A DNA stretch of 17,242 bases from JAQBDA01 sp041301185 (GTDB lineage Bacteria; Chloroflexota; Anaerolineae; Anaerolineales; UBA4823), in assembly GCA_041301185.1 (NCBI GenBank), contig JBFYSV010000329.1, forward strand, positions 1 through 17,242, written 5' to 3'. The notes beneath the pieces are model-generated. The model did not search any database. It saw only the letters and a program-made list of their open reading frames with translations, and had not been told where the DNA came from. Position 1 is the first letter of the stretch. Each line of letters begins with the position of its first letter. A program made the position numbers and the translations under genes. This document shows, piece by piece, positions 1 through 7,177 of the stretch.

Positions 1-1680
1 CTGACCGTGGAAATCGAGACCCAGCATCCTGACCCTGATCAGGGAAGCGGCTCACGAGACAGGATTGTCTTGTGGAAGCAAGACAAAACAATCCGTAGTG
101 CATCGGAACGCAATGACCCTGATGTGACCGTCGTGATGACGCATACATTTGATGCTGTCATTGAATCCGATGCTGGTAATATTCCGACTCCAACAGATTA
201 CTTGAAATTCAACCTGACTATGACCGATGCGCTCCATTCGATGGTCAAGCCTCTTTATGAGCATTCAGAAGAATTCGCTGTGTTGCTGGAGAGCCAGTGG
301 ATTGAGCCCCTAATGTCTTTGAACGAGGCAGTGGAGGGTGCTGCTCCAGATCAGTTGGTGGTTTATGCCTGTGACATGTTCCCATTCCAACATGTTGAGT
401 GGGATGATAGCAGCAGGACTTCACGAGATGCGGTAGGTAAGTACGTACAGGATGAGTTGATACCGTTAATGGTACAAGCGGTGCATGCGCAAACCAACGA
501 TTGGGGATTCGTTTGGTACCCAGAATGGACCAGCTACCGGGCAGGAGAGGATTCTGAACGTTTGAGTGTTGCTTTGACCCGCCCTGGTGTTTGGTTTCAT
601 GGCAGGGCCCCGGGGTCTGCGCATTCGGGGATCTCGATTAACACCAAGCATAAGGATTATGCCGCATACAATAATCTGACGGAGGCGGTTATGGGCGCGT
701 TTCATCACGAGCTGTTCCATAACCTGCAGAGAAATGTACACCAAAAATCTGGAGGCGATGGCAATATTGATGCCGACGCAGGAGCTTTGGCGTTTTTTAC
801 TGAGGGTATGGCGATTATGGCAACCTCGGTTGGGCAACCTGAGGTTGAGTTTAGGGGAGAACGCGCATATATATTGCAGGCAAACTCGTTTCTGACTGGC
901 GACCAGTTCCGAGAGAGTTATTTGAAAACCGGCTACGATGGCATCAATCCATACCGAGCTGCCCTATTTTGGCGTTTCCTATTCGAAAAATGTGGCGGGA
1001 TAGTGGATGGGGTAGAAGATCCATCTGCGGGCATGCAAATCATCCGCAAAACACTGGAACGCCTGTATAGACAGGAAACCCGAGGAATGAAATTTAAGAA
1101 TCGACTCTCTGAGAATTTACCTTTTGTGTTGGATGAAGCGTTGAGAGAAACTCCAGCATGTCCGTTCCGCAGTTACGAAGAAAGCCTGGCATCTTTTGCG
1201 TTACATATTTATGCTCTCCAGCTGGAGGATGGGTACTGCTCTGCGGAGGTTGCTCGTGGAGGGTGCGATTTATTTGACCCAGGTAATTTGTACAAAAATC
1301 CTTCTTCTGTATTGTTGAAATATTCGAAGGGACATCAGGTTCACCTGGGAGAGATACCGGGTAGCTTTGGGATGGAATTCATCGAAATTCCATTTCCTGC
1401 GGAAAATGATCAAGTTACGATTGAGTTCACCCCGAAATCAAGCGGTTCGGCTGAATTTCGACTTCAGATATTGCGCATTTATGGGGAGGAGGTTGGAGAT
1501 GAGCGTATGGTTATCGAACCGGAGCCGCTGGAAGACGGGTTGAAACCGGGTGAAGTGTTTTCTGCGCTATATAAAAAGAAAGGGATGGCAGAACAAGATA
1601 GTTTGGCTTTGATCGTTACTCGGGTTGATAGCAATCAGACGGCAGATCCATTCGGTGAATATCAAGTGAGGGTTCGTTGA
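1..1680 (+). CDS. HExxH metallopeptidase-like protein, 5'-truncated
   Basis: The frame is open from base 1 (CTG ACC GTG...), so the gene almost certainly begins upstream; the GTG at 7 has no ribosome site and is just the first possible start in view. Counting from that GTG, the 557 visible residues contain His-His-Glu-Leu-Phe-His at 233-238, a zinc HExxH motif, and Phe-Phe-Thr-Glu-Gly at 263-267, where Glu266 is the expected third zinc ligand of a gluzincin. The helix around HELFH and the downstream Glu helix are the usual thermolysin-fold arrangement. After about residue 440 the sequence turns beta-rich, suggesting a C-terminal beta-sandwich domain. Secretion cannot be judged because the N terminus is missing. 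It faces the minus-strand glycosidase gene with 30 bp between the stops. I do not recognise a named family; the protease assignment rests on the motif alone. Confidence 0.6.
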   Translation: MTVEIETQHPDPDQGSGSRDRIVLWKQDKTIRSASERNDPDVTVVMTHTFDAVIESDAGNIPTPTDYLKFNLTMTDALHSMVKPLYEHSEEFAVLLESQWIEPLMSLNEAVEGAAPDQLVVYACDMFPFQHVEWDDSSRTSRDAVGKYVQDELIPLMVQAVHAQTNDWGFVWYPEWTSYRAGEDSERLSVALTRPGVWFHGRAPGSAHSGISINTKHKDYAAYNNLTEAVMGAFHHELFHNLQRNVHQKSGGDGNIDADAGALAFFTEGMAIMATSVGQPEVEFRGERAYILQANSFLTGDQFRESYLKTGYDGINPYRAALFWRFLFEKCGGIVDGVEDPSAGMQIIRKTLERLYRQETRGMKFKNRLSENLPFVLDEALRETPACPFRSYEESLASFALHIYALQLEDGYCSAEVARGGCDLFDPGNLYKNPSSVLLKYSKGHQVHLGEIPGSFGMEFIEIPFPAENDQVTIEFTPKSSGSAEFRLQILRIYGEEVGDERMVIEPEPLEDGLKPGEVFSALYKKKGMAEQDSLALIVTRVDSNQTADPFGEYQVRVR

Positions 1681-1710
1681 ATTATTGGGCTTATAAATCC
1701 TGTTTGTAAA

Positions 1711-2805
1711 TTACTGCCCCAAGACTCTAAACCGGTTTACAAAGAATACGAGGACAGCCAATACGGGAGACATAATCAATGGCACCCAAAGCACATCGCT
1801 TAGGTTGAACAGGTTTTGAGGAACCGGTTCGCTTGATTGCCCAACCTGGAGGTTTTCTTGAGGTGCTGGGGTATTTATTGGAGAGCTGCTGATGGAAAGT
1901 CCTGACTCATTGACCGGTTCTCCTGTTGTAGGATCGGGTTGGGGGGCTGATTGACTGTCTTGGGACGCTGAGACAACACCGATCGCTTGAGGGATTGGGC
2001 GATCGGTGTTGATTAGCGTCTCATCCTGGCATATGAGTTGTGTCGATCCACCTCCGTCGAGCATCATCACCTGGTCAGCGCCGAATGCCTGCAAAATACT
2101 GGCTGCATCTACCTGGCGGGAGATCTTGGAATTGAATATCAACAAGGTTTCCGAGGCTCCATCCAGGTTGTGGTCATCGATCCCTACAAAGGTGCGACCG
2201 ACATATTGATCAGAGCGTTTATTAGCGGTTTGCATTAATCCACCAATGATATCCGGTGCGGTGGATGAGTATAGGCTTTCTTTTGTTAGCTCACGGATAT
2301 TCACCCTGTCTGGCCAGATCTCTAGGATCAATTTTTTGTCTGGAAATTCATTCAATCCATAGCCGTCGCTGACGATCTCATCGTCAACTTTCAAAGGAAA
2401 TGGCAGGCGAGTGGGGCTCTCTTTCATGTAAAAGAACTGGCCATTTAAGGCACAAAAAGCATTCCCATATTCATTTGAAAGCTGAGACCAGAATTTTTGC
2501 AGGCTTTGCGACATAATGCGTGCATCGTCACCGCCATAAGCACCTTTGCCCGGACGCCGATCGTGAATATCCCCGTGCATGGCCATGATTTTGGCTCCTG
2601 CAGTCAATTCCACCACCTGAACGAAATCCGGGCTTCCACCCGAATAATCTTTGCGATACAGTCTTACACCAGGGGCAGAAGAAATCAGATAGAATCCTTC
2701 GGGTATAGAAGAATCTGTCCCCTGTGCGTAAACAGGGACGGGGGATACTAGCACGATCAGGATAACAAGCAGGTATGCTCGTAAGAAATTGGACGGGTGG
2801 GTCAT
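1711..2805 (-). CDS. Phosphodiester glycosidase-like (NAGPA/DUF2233) exported membrane-anchored protein
   Basis: The 364-residue product starts with a signal peptide (hydrophobic 9-26, likely cleavage after Ala27 in VPVYA-QG). Residues about 60-280 look like the NAGPA/YveF-type phosphodiester glycosidase domain: the MAMHGDIHD segment (75-82), Ala-Leu-Asn-Gly-Gln-Phe-Phe (119-125), and above all Met-Leu-Asp-Gly-Gly-Gly-Ser-Thr (248-255) with the family DGGGS signature. A Ser/Pro/Gln-rich linker (281-330) leads to a C-terminal membrane helix (about 338-357) and a short basic tail, so the enzyme domain should sit outside the cell on a stalk. The family includes enzymes that remove GlcNAc caps from phosphodiesters and proteins near exopolysaccharide genes; the substrate here is unknown. 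No Shine-Dalgarno precedes the ATG, and a TATAAT lies just upstream, so the mRNA may be leaderless. Confidence 0.72.
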   Translation of the reverse strand: MTHPSNFLRAYLLVILIVLVSPVPVYAQGTDSSIPEGFYLISSAPGVRLYRKDYSGGSPDFVQVVELTAGAKIMAMHGDIHDRRPGKGAYGGDDARIMSQSLQKFWSQLSNEYGNAFCALNGQFFYMKESPTRLPFPLKVDDEIVSDGYGLNEFPDKKLILEIWPDRVNIRELTKESLYSSTAPDIIGGLMQTANKRSDQYVGRTFVGIDDHNLDGASETLLIFNSKISRQVDAASILQAFGADQVMMLDGGGSTQLICQDETLINTDRPIPQAIGVVSASQDSQSAPQPDPTTGEPVNESGLSISSSPINTPAPQENLQVGQSSEPVPQNLFNLSDVLWVPLIMSPVLAVLVFFVNRFRVLGQ

Positions 2806-2813
2806 CTGGGATA

Positions 2814-2840
2814 ATTATATGCTCAATCTTTGCAACTCAA
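2814..2840 (-). promoter_or_regulatory. Putative promoter of the glycosidase gene
   Basis: A perfect TATAAT (minus strand, 2819-2814) ends 8 bases before the ATG at 2805, so transcription would start at or within a base or two of the start codon. The -35 is poor: TTGAGT at 2840-2835 with a 15-bp spacer, or GTTGAG one base further in with 16 bp. Confidence 0.4.
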
Positions 2841-2902
2841 CCTGACATAATTGGTATGAATGAAATCCAAGCGTACTTAATCTTGGGGAGCCTACTGTCC
2901 AG

Positions 2903-2924
2903 ATATAGAACCTTTGTTCTATAT
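2903..2924. promoter_or_regulatory. Perfect 9-4-9 dyad containing GAAC-N4-GTTC (LexA/DinR-box-like)
   Basis: The arms ATATAGAAC (2903-2911) and GTTCTATAT (2916-2924) are perfect reverse complements around the spacer CTTT. The core GAAC-N4-GTTC equals the Gram-positive-type SOS box (DinR/LexA). It lies about 98 bp upstream of the glycosidase start, beyond the predicted -35, and no convincing plus-strand gene follows. It could be an operator for another regulator or a short hairpin. Confidence 0.4.
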
Positions 2925-2967
2925 TATAGCAAAATTCCAGGAAATATCAAGAGGAAGTTTTATGAAT

Positions 2968-2991
2968 ACAGGGCAGCTTGATGTGCCCTGT
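2968..2991 (-). terminator. Stem-loop downstream of the rhodanese gene, possible terminator
   Basis: The arms ACAGGGCA (2968-2975) and TGCCCTGT (2984-2991) are perfect complements around an 8-nt loop. It lies 65 bp past the rhodanese stop in the direction of that gene. The following minus-strand sequence is AT-rich but has no clean U-tract, so termination efficiency is uncertain. Confidence 0.4.
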
Positions 2992-3056
2992 TGTTTACAA
3001 CACAATATCAGCTCTGCGAGTATTGTGATCGCAAGTATGGTCAGGTTGACACGGTA

Positions 3057-3554
3057 TTATGGGCCACTGACGGTTTCGTATCCTCTGGCAGCCCACTCAT
3101 TCAAACCACCCGCCATGCTGGTTACATTTGAAAAGTTGGCATTCCGTAAAATGTCGCGCCCCTCCTGGCTGCGATTGCCAGACCGGCACACAACAACAAT
3201 CTCTTGATCTTCAGGCACCTCATCCAGGCGGCTGGCTAGCTGATCGAGGGGGATCAGGGTTGACCCTGGTACATGGTACTCCTGCCACTCCTCTGGTTGG
3301 CGGACATCCAGGATAAAAGCACCTTGATCGCGTTTGGTAGCTGCTTCATCGACGCTGATCTCTGTTGGATAATTTACTGCTAACTCGGTTGGGGCGTCGC
3401 CATTGTTCAGGAAAACAAAACCCATTATTGCAAGTACAGCTATGACTGCTAACCCGGCAATAAGCCACGTGGAATTTTGTTTGCTCCCTTTTACCTGTTT
3501 ACCTGACCGCGCCTGGCTCCCAGATGGCGAAATGTTTTTTCTCTTTTTACTCAT
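3057..3554 (-). CDS. Membrane-anchored rhodanese-like sulfurtransferase domain protein
   Basis: I chose the ATG at 3554 (165 residues) because AGGAG lies 8 bases upstream; longer in-frame starts have no ribosome site and add a non-homologous extension. A basic, Ser-rich N terminus (1-28) precedes one membrane helix (about 29-49, WLIAGLAVIAVLAIMGFVFL), so the basic tail is cytoplasmic and the domain probably external. Residues 65-163 form a single rhodanese domain: ILDVRQPEEW (81-90), HVPGS (94-98), catalytic loop Cys-Arg-Ser-Gly-Asn-Arg-Ser (123-129), and the closing MAGGLNEWAARGY. The intact Cys123 predicts persulfide or sulfur transfer. It lies downstream of the SufR-like regulator on the same strand (164-bp gap), consistent with a sulfur or redox role; the acceptor is unknown. 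Confidence 0.85.
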   Translation of the reverse strand: MSKKRKNISPSGSQARSGKQVKGSKQNSTWLIAGLAVIAVLAIMGFVFLNNGDAPTELAVNYPTEISVDEAATKRDQGAFILDVRQPEEWQEYHVPGSTLIPLDQLASRLDEVPEDQEIVVVCRSGNRSQEGRDILRNANFSNVTSMAGGLNEWAARGYETVSGP

Positions 3555-3598
3555 TTGCAGTGCTCCTGACAATACTTGGATGGATGATTCTTCTCTAT

Positions 3599-3621
3599 CT
3601 CTTACCACACGTGGTGAAGAG
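3599..3621. promoter_or_regulatory. Inverted repeat in the rhodanese 5' leader
   Basis: CTCTT-ACCAC, then AC, then GTGGT-G-AAGAG form a 10-bp dyad with a single bulged G. It lies between the rhodanese start (3554) and a minus-strand TATAAT at 3659-3654 that could be its -10 (no good -35). It could be an operator or a leader hairpin; there is no U-tract, so it is not a normal terminator for the upstream regulator gene. Confidence 0.25.
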
Positions 3622-3718
3622 CTGACCAAAGTGAACGATGATTGCCTTGTTTTATTATATCCGTCTTGATCTATGTTTGTTTAGATGCGCATTCGATGGA
3701 AATGGTTACAACCCATTA

Positions 3719-4327
3719 TCACTGATCCTTGATGATGAATTTACAATAGATTGCCCCAAGATTATCCTTTGCCAGTTTCTCGACAAGTTGCGCTGGCTTA
3801 TCCAGCAATTCTTGAATAAGGAGGGCGTCCATCTTGCAAAGAACAGGATGGGTCGGTAAGATGCGCGCATACGGGCAATGCCGGAATATCAGAAAAGGAG
3901 CCTGGGCATGGGCTTCCCAATGAGCGTTGTAGTGCATCGCATTTAGCCGGTGAATTGCTCTATATAAACGCTGGGACATTTTGTCGGATGTTTTGCTGGG
4001 ATTGGCAAGAATCCGTGCAATTTGCTGGAGCAGAGCCTGCTGGTCTGCGGGTGATTTTTGGTTGAGCAGCTCATCGAGCAGAGCTTTGGTCAGCTCATCC
4101 AGATTGTGCTGCCGGGTGAGGCTGGTTAAGGTGAACAGTTTAGCAGGCCTGCCCCTTTTCCCTGGAGTACGCTCCCCGACGGCTTCAACAACCCCTTCGG
4201 TTTTCAGGATAGCTAAGTGATGGCGGACGTTAGCGCTCGTCATGTGAAGAGCCTGTCCTATCTCAAGTGGGGTGGCGGCGCGTTTGTTTTCCAGGAAATC
4301 CAGGATAGTTTGCCGGGAACTGGTCAT
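3719..4327 (-). CDS. SufR-like winged-helix regulator with C-terminal cysteine (Fe-S) motif
   Basis: The product of 202 residues (ATG at 4327) begins with a winged helix: Met-Thr-Ser-Ser then helices to about 45, recognition helix TSANVRHHLAILKTEGVV (30-47) and a wing with Gly-Lys-Arg-Gly-Arg-Pro-Ala-Lys (56-63). This resembles ArsR/SufR-type regulators. A helical middle (70-145) leads to the C-terminal motif: His150-Cys151-Pro-Tyr, Cys164 (C-X12-C) and Cys195 in GAIYCKF. Cyanobacterial SufR carries a C-X12-C pair in the same place followed by further Cys, and SufR-family proteins can hold a [4Fe-4S] cluster, so an Fe-S or redox sensor is likely. Only three Cys are present; a fourth ligand, if any, is not obvious. 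The gene diverges from iscX-nuoB-nuoCD. A longer reading from 4393 would overlap the intergenic operator region and is unlikely. Confidence 0.75.
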   Translation of the reverse strand: MTSSRQTILDFLENKRAATPLEIGQALHMTSANVRHHLAILKTEGVVEAVGERTPGKRGRPAKLFTLTSLTRQHNLDELTKALLDELLNQKSPADQQALLQQIARILANPSKTSDKMSQRLYRAIHRLNAMHYNAHWEAHAQAPFLIFRHCPYARILPTHPVLCKMDALLIQELLDKPAQLVEKLAKDNLGAIYCKFIIKDQ

Positions 4328-4333
4328 TGAGTG

Positions 4334-4362
4334 ATTATATTCGATAACTCTTAAATATGCAA
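4334..4362 (-). promoter_or_regulatory. Promoter of the SufR-like gene, probably leaderless
   Basis: On the minus strand TTGCAT (4362-4357), a 17-bp spacer and a perfect TATAAT (4339-4334) precede the ATG at 4327 by 6 bases. The start of transcription would fall on the start codon. There is no Shine-Dalgarno, which agrees with a leaderless message. Confidence 0.5.
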
Positions 4363-4373
4363 ATATATATTTA
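4352..4373. promoter_or_regulatory. Candidate operator in the regulator/iscX divergent gap
   Basis: TAAATAT (4352-4358) and ATATTTA (4367-4373) form a perfect 7-8-7 dyad, overlapped by the 12-bp palindrome AAATATATATTT (4361-4372). It covers the -35 of the regulator promoter and ends 13 bp before the -35 of the iscX promoter, so a bound dimer could repress its own gene and influence both directions. It does not match the CAAC-N6-GTTG SufR site reported in cyanobacteria. Confidence 0.4.
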
Positions 4374-4385
4374 CGATAATCTGAA

Positions 4386-4413
4386 TTGAACAACCGCGTT
4401 TTGGGGGTATAAT
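4386..4413 (+). promoter_or_regulatory. Promoter of iscX-nuoB-nuoCD
   Basis: TTGAAC (4386-4391), a 16-bp spacer and a perfect TATAAT (4408-4413) give a strong sigma-70-type promoter. The predicted start of transcription near 4420 leaves a leader of about 20 nt before the iscX ATG at 4441 and excludes the upstream TTG at 4420 as a normally initiated start. Confidence 0.6.
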
Positions 4414-4440
4414 CAGAGTTTGAGAACGGAAGAACAGCTT

Positions 4441-4671
4441 ATGAGCATTAGTCGAGAGGATAGCAGCAGGGATGATCCACTTACCTGGGCTGATTCCTAC
4501 GCAATCGCTTGCAAACTGATCCGTCGCCACCCGAACATTAAATTGGAGGATGTTTCTCTGGGTATGATCTATCAATGGACGATTGAACTACCGGAATTCT
4601 TTGATGATAAAGAACTTGCGAACGACTCAATCTTATCTGCCATTTACCAGGAATGGCTCGAGGAGGTTTAA
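4441..4671 (+). CDS. iscX: Fe-S cluster assembly accessory protein IscX-like
   Basis: The product of 76 residues matches the IscX/YfhJ pattern from residue 14 on: Leu-Thr-Trp-Ala-Asp-Ser, a helix ending RRHPNI, Tyr-Gln-Trp-Thr-Ile-Glu-Leu-Pro-Glu-Phe-Phe-Asp-Asp (44-56) corresponding to E. coli HQWICDLEDFDDD, and ILSAIYQEWLEE at the C terminus. IscX is a small acidic protein that binds IscS and iron and modulates cluster assembly. A 13-residue N-terminal extension is the main difference from the usual length of about 66. The ATG at 4441 is chosen over the TTG at 4420 because GGAAG lies 8 bases upstream and the predicted start of transcription is near 4420. It is the first gene of the nuo cluster; its last codons contain the nuoB ribosome site, so the two are translated together. 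Confidence 0.82.
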   Translation: MSISREDSSRDDPLTWADSYAIACKLIRRHPNIKLEDVSLGMIYQWTIELPEFFDDKELANDSILSAIYQEWLEEV

Positions 4672-4676
4672 ATCAT

Positions 4677-5342
4677 ATGGGTAAGGAAATTAACACCACA
4701 AAATACGATATCCCCCCAGAGCTTGAGAATCAGGTTGCCATCACCACACTGGACAAGATTTATAACTGGGGCCGGCGCTCATCCATCTGGCCGATGATGT
4801 TTGGGTTGGCTTGCTGTGCGATTGAGATGATCTGTACAGCTGCCAGCCGTTATGATTTCTCTCGCTTTGGGATGGAAGTGATGCGCCCCAGCCCTCGCCA
4901 GGCAGATTTAATGATCGTTTCCGGAACGGTCACAAAGAAGATGGTTGTCCAGATCGTACGCCTGTACAACCAGATGCCCGAGCCGAAATATGTGGTTGCG
5001 ATGGGTGCTTGCGCTTCGGGTGGTGGTCCTTTCAAGGAAGGTTACAACGTTGTACCTGGTGTCGATCGCTATATCCCGGTCGATGTTTATATCCCGGGGT
5101 GCCCGCCAACTCCACAGGCATTGCTTCATGGATTGATCACCTTACAGAAAAAGATCGATACTCAGTCCATTAAACAGGTACGCTGGTACCAAAAAGAGGG
5201 TAGTGAAACGGTGCCAGTACCTATCCTTGGACCAGACATCATCGATCCACGGCAATATGAGGTGATCAAGAAAGTCACTCAGGAAAAATTGCTGGCACAA
5301 ACAGAGATTTCCGAGGGCAATGTGGAAGTTGAGGCGGCATAG
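4677..5342 (+). CDS. nuoB: NADH-quinone oxidoreductase (complex I) subunit B
   Basis: The product of 221 residues carries the N2 [4Fe-4S] ligands of NuoB: the tandem Cys46-Cys47 in GLACCAIEM, Cys112 in GACASGG and Cys142 in PGCPPTP, plus the conserved FGMEVMRPSPRQADLMIVSGTVT stretch (residues 63-85), so it should be a working peripheral-arm subunit next to the quinone site. The start at 4677 is preceded by a perfect AGGAGG (4661-4666, spacing 10) inside the end of iscX; an in-frame ATG at 4653 lies upstream of that site and is rejected. The tail after about residue 165 is longer and more acidic than in the shortest NuoB proteins. It ends 12 bp before nuoCD. Confidence 0.97.
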   Translation: MGKEINTTKYDIPPELENQVAITTLDKIYNWGRRSSIWPMMFGLACCAIEMICTAASRYDFSRFGMEVMRPSPRQADLMIVSGTVTKKMVVQIVRLYNQMPEPKYVVAMGACASGGGPFKEGYNVVPGVDRYIPVDVYIPGCPPTPQALLHGLITLQKKIDTQSIKQVRWYQKEGSETVPVPILGPDIIDPRQYEVIKKVTQEKLLAQTEISEGNVEVEAA

Positions 5343-5354
5343 CGGAGGAGAACT

Positions 5355-7115
5355 ATGAGCGAACAAACACTAGTTCAAGAAGATGTAACTGCAAAATCAG
5401 ACGCAATATTGGCTCGCTTTCCACAATTTATCGCTCTTGATGAGCGTAAGGGATATGAAGGCTATATCGTCCAGGCAGACCATCTGGTGGAGGTGGCTAC
5501 GGCATTGCGCGACGAGTTTGGCTACGATTACCTGACCTCCTTGACGGGTGTAGATTACCTGCCGGATGATTTTATGGAAGTTGTCTATCACCTGTACCGG
5601 AGCACTGGTGGATCTGGATTGGTAATCAAAGCCCGCTCCCCGCGCCAGGAATCCAGCATACCTTCCCTGGTACCGGTGTATCCGGGTGCAGAATTTCAGG
5701 AGCGGGAAGCCTGGGATTTGCTGGGTATTCGCTTTGAAGGACATCCAGACTTGCGGCGGATCTTGATGTGGGAAGGGTTCAATGGTCATCCCTTGCGCAA
5801 AGATTGGCAGGAGCCGTTTTTCGAGGAAGAAGGCAAGCCATTCAAAAGTCGCTGGCCGGATGGAAATGTGTATCGTATAGAGGATAAGAACCCATTTACG
5901 AACAATGTAGATTATCCTGCAGGCTTTGATCCGGAGACCTGGGTTCCTGAAAAAGATGCTGCACTCTATGCAGGGCTTGGGCTGATCGAAAAACCCGGGG
6001 AAGGCTCCGGTCTGAGAACCGATCAGGTGATCGTCAATCTGGGTCCGCAGCATCCCTCCACGCATGGGGTGTTCAGGATGGTCGCTGCGCTGGATGGCGA
6101 GACAATTTTAGCTCTCAAACCGGTGATGGGATATCTGCACCGCAACCATGAGAAAATTGCTGAGCGGAACACATTTTTACAAAACATGCCATTTACCGAC
6201 CGGTTGGATTATTTCTCATCGATGAGCAACAACTTTGGTTACGCTCTGGCAGTGGAAAAGCTGATGGGAGTCAAACCGCCGGATAGAGCTGAATATCTGC
6301 GGGTTATTATGGCAGAATTTACTCGAATCTCCAACCACCTGGCGGCAATTGGCTTTTTCCTCAATGACTTGGGAGCCTATTTCACCCCGGTCCTGTACGC
6401 TTTTGAAGAGCGTGAGTTGATCCTGGACATCTTTGAAGCGGTGAGCGGCTCGCGGATGATGTGCAACTATTTCCGATTTGGAGGCGTGGCGCGCGACCTG
6501 CCGGAAGGGGTGTATGAGAAAATCCGCAAGTTGGTAGATGACCGTTTGCCGAGGAAGATTGACGAACTTGATCTCTACCTGGTAAAGAATGAAATCATCC
6601 GCTCGCGCGGGGAGGGTGTGGGTGTATTGACCCCGCAACAGGCGATCGCCTACTCGGCTGTGGGTCCTGTGCTACGGGCTTCAGGTGTCCCTTACGATAT
6701 CCGCCGGGCTGATCCGTACAGCATTTATGACCGCTTCGAATTCGATGTGGCTGTGCGGTACCATGGTGATATTTATGATCGTTTCCTGATCCGCCTGGAT
6801 GAGATCCGGCAAAGTTTGAGGATTTTACAGCAGGCGGCGCGCGCCATCCCTGAAGGATCAATCCAGGAAGGCAAGCCACAATACCAGGTGCGTGTGCCAG
6901 CAGGGGAGGCATACGGACGGGTGGAAGGACCGAAGGGTGAGTTGGGGTTTTATGTGGTATCGAACGGAAAAGCTAATCCCTGGCGCTATCATGTCCGCGC
7001 TCCTTCGTTCATCAACCTGACCGCACTGGAACCGATGGCAGTGGGCAATAAAATTGCAGATGCAGTGGCGATTCTCGGCTCTATTGATATCGTTCTGGGT
7101 GAGACAGACCGCTAA
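5355..7115 (+). CDS. nuoC: Complex I subunits C and D fused (NuoCD)
   Basis: The product of 586 residues is a fusion. Residues about 15-175 are the 30-kDa NuoC domain, with the signature REAWDLLGIRFEGHPDLRRIL (117-137) and HPLRKDW (145-151). Residues about 222-586 are the 49-kDa NuoD domain, with NLGPQHPSTHGV (228-239), GYLHRNHEKIAE (259-270) and the typical C-terminal end IDIVLGETDR. His233 and the LHRNHEK segment belong to the quinone-binding face against NuoB. Fusion of C and D is known in several bacterial lineages. GGAGGAG precedes the ATG by a few bases and only 12 bp separate it from nuoB. The gene could equally be named nuoCD. Confidence 0.96.
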   Translation: MSEQTLVQEDVTAKSDAILARFPQFIALDERKGYEGYIVQADHLVEVATALRDEFGYDYLTSLTGVDYLPDDFMEVVYHLYRSTGGSGLVIKARSPRQESSIPSLVPVYPGAEFQEREAWDLLGIRFEGHPDLRRILMWEGFNGHPLRKDWQEPFFEEEGKPFKSRWPDGNVYRIEDKNPFTNNVDYPAGFDPETWVPEKDAALYAGLGLIEKPGEGSGLRTDQVIVNLGPQHPSTHGVFRMVAALDGETILALKPVMGYLHRNHEKIAERNTFLQNMPFTDRLDYFSSMSNNFGYALAVEKLMGVKPPDRAEYLRVIMAEFTRISNHLAAIGFFLNDLGAYFTPVLYAFEERELILDIFEAVSGSRMMCNYFRFGGVARDLPEGVYEKIRKLVDDRLPRKIDELDLYLVKNEIIRSRGEGVGVLTPQQAIAYSAVGPVLRASGVPYDIRRADPYSIYDRFEFDVAVRYHGDIYDRFLIRLDEIRQSLRILQQAARAIPEGSIQEGKPQYQVRVPAGEAYGRVEGPKGELGFYVVSNGKANPWRYHVRAPSFINLTALEPMAVGNKIADAVAILGSIDIVLGETDR

Positions 7116-7177
7116 GCTGCTTGTCCACGAGAGTATTATGTTATCAATCCGCCTGAAAGGCTAAAGGGAGTATGTCC

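Noticed and set aside
1703..1743. TTTGTAAA...TTTACAAA inverted repeat at the convergent end as a terminator
   Set aside because: The stem is AT-rich, the loop is 25 nt, and the right arm lies inside the glycosidase coding region; no U-tract follows on either strand.
2962..3207. Plus-strand reading frame with GAGGAAG before ATG 2962, downstream of the SOS-like dyad
   Set aside because: More than half of it is antisense to the well-supported rhodanese gene, its composition is unlike a conserved protein, and its first part runs through a hairpin. Kept only as a possibility in the dyad finding.
4653..4676. Upstream in-frame ATG for nuoB at 4653
   Set aside because: It lies before the AGGAGG at 4661-4666 and inside iscX; the ATG at 4677 has correct spacing and matches family N termini.
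5397..6065. Long minus-strand open frame (222 codons) inside nuoCD
   Set aside because: It is wholly antisense to a strongly conserved gene, has no promoter or ribosome site, and shows no recognisable domain.
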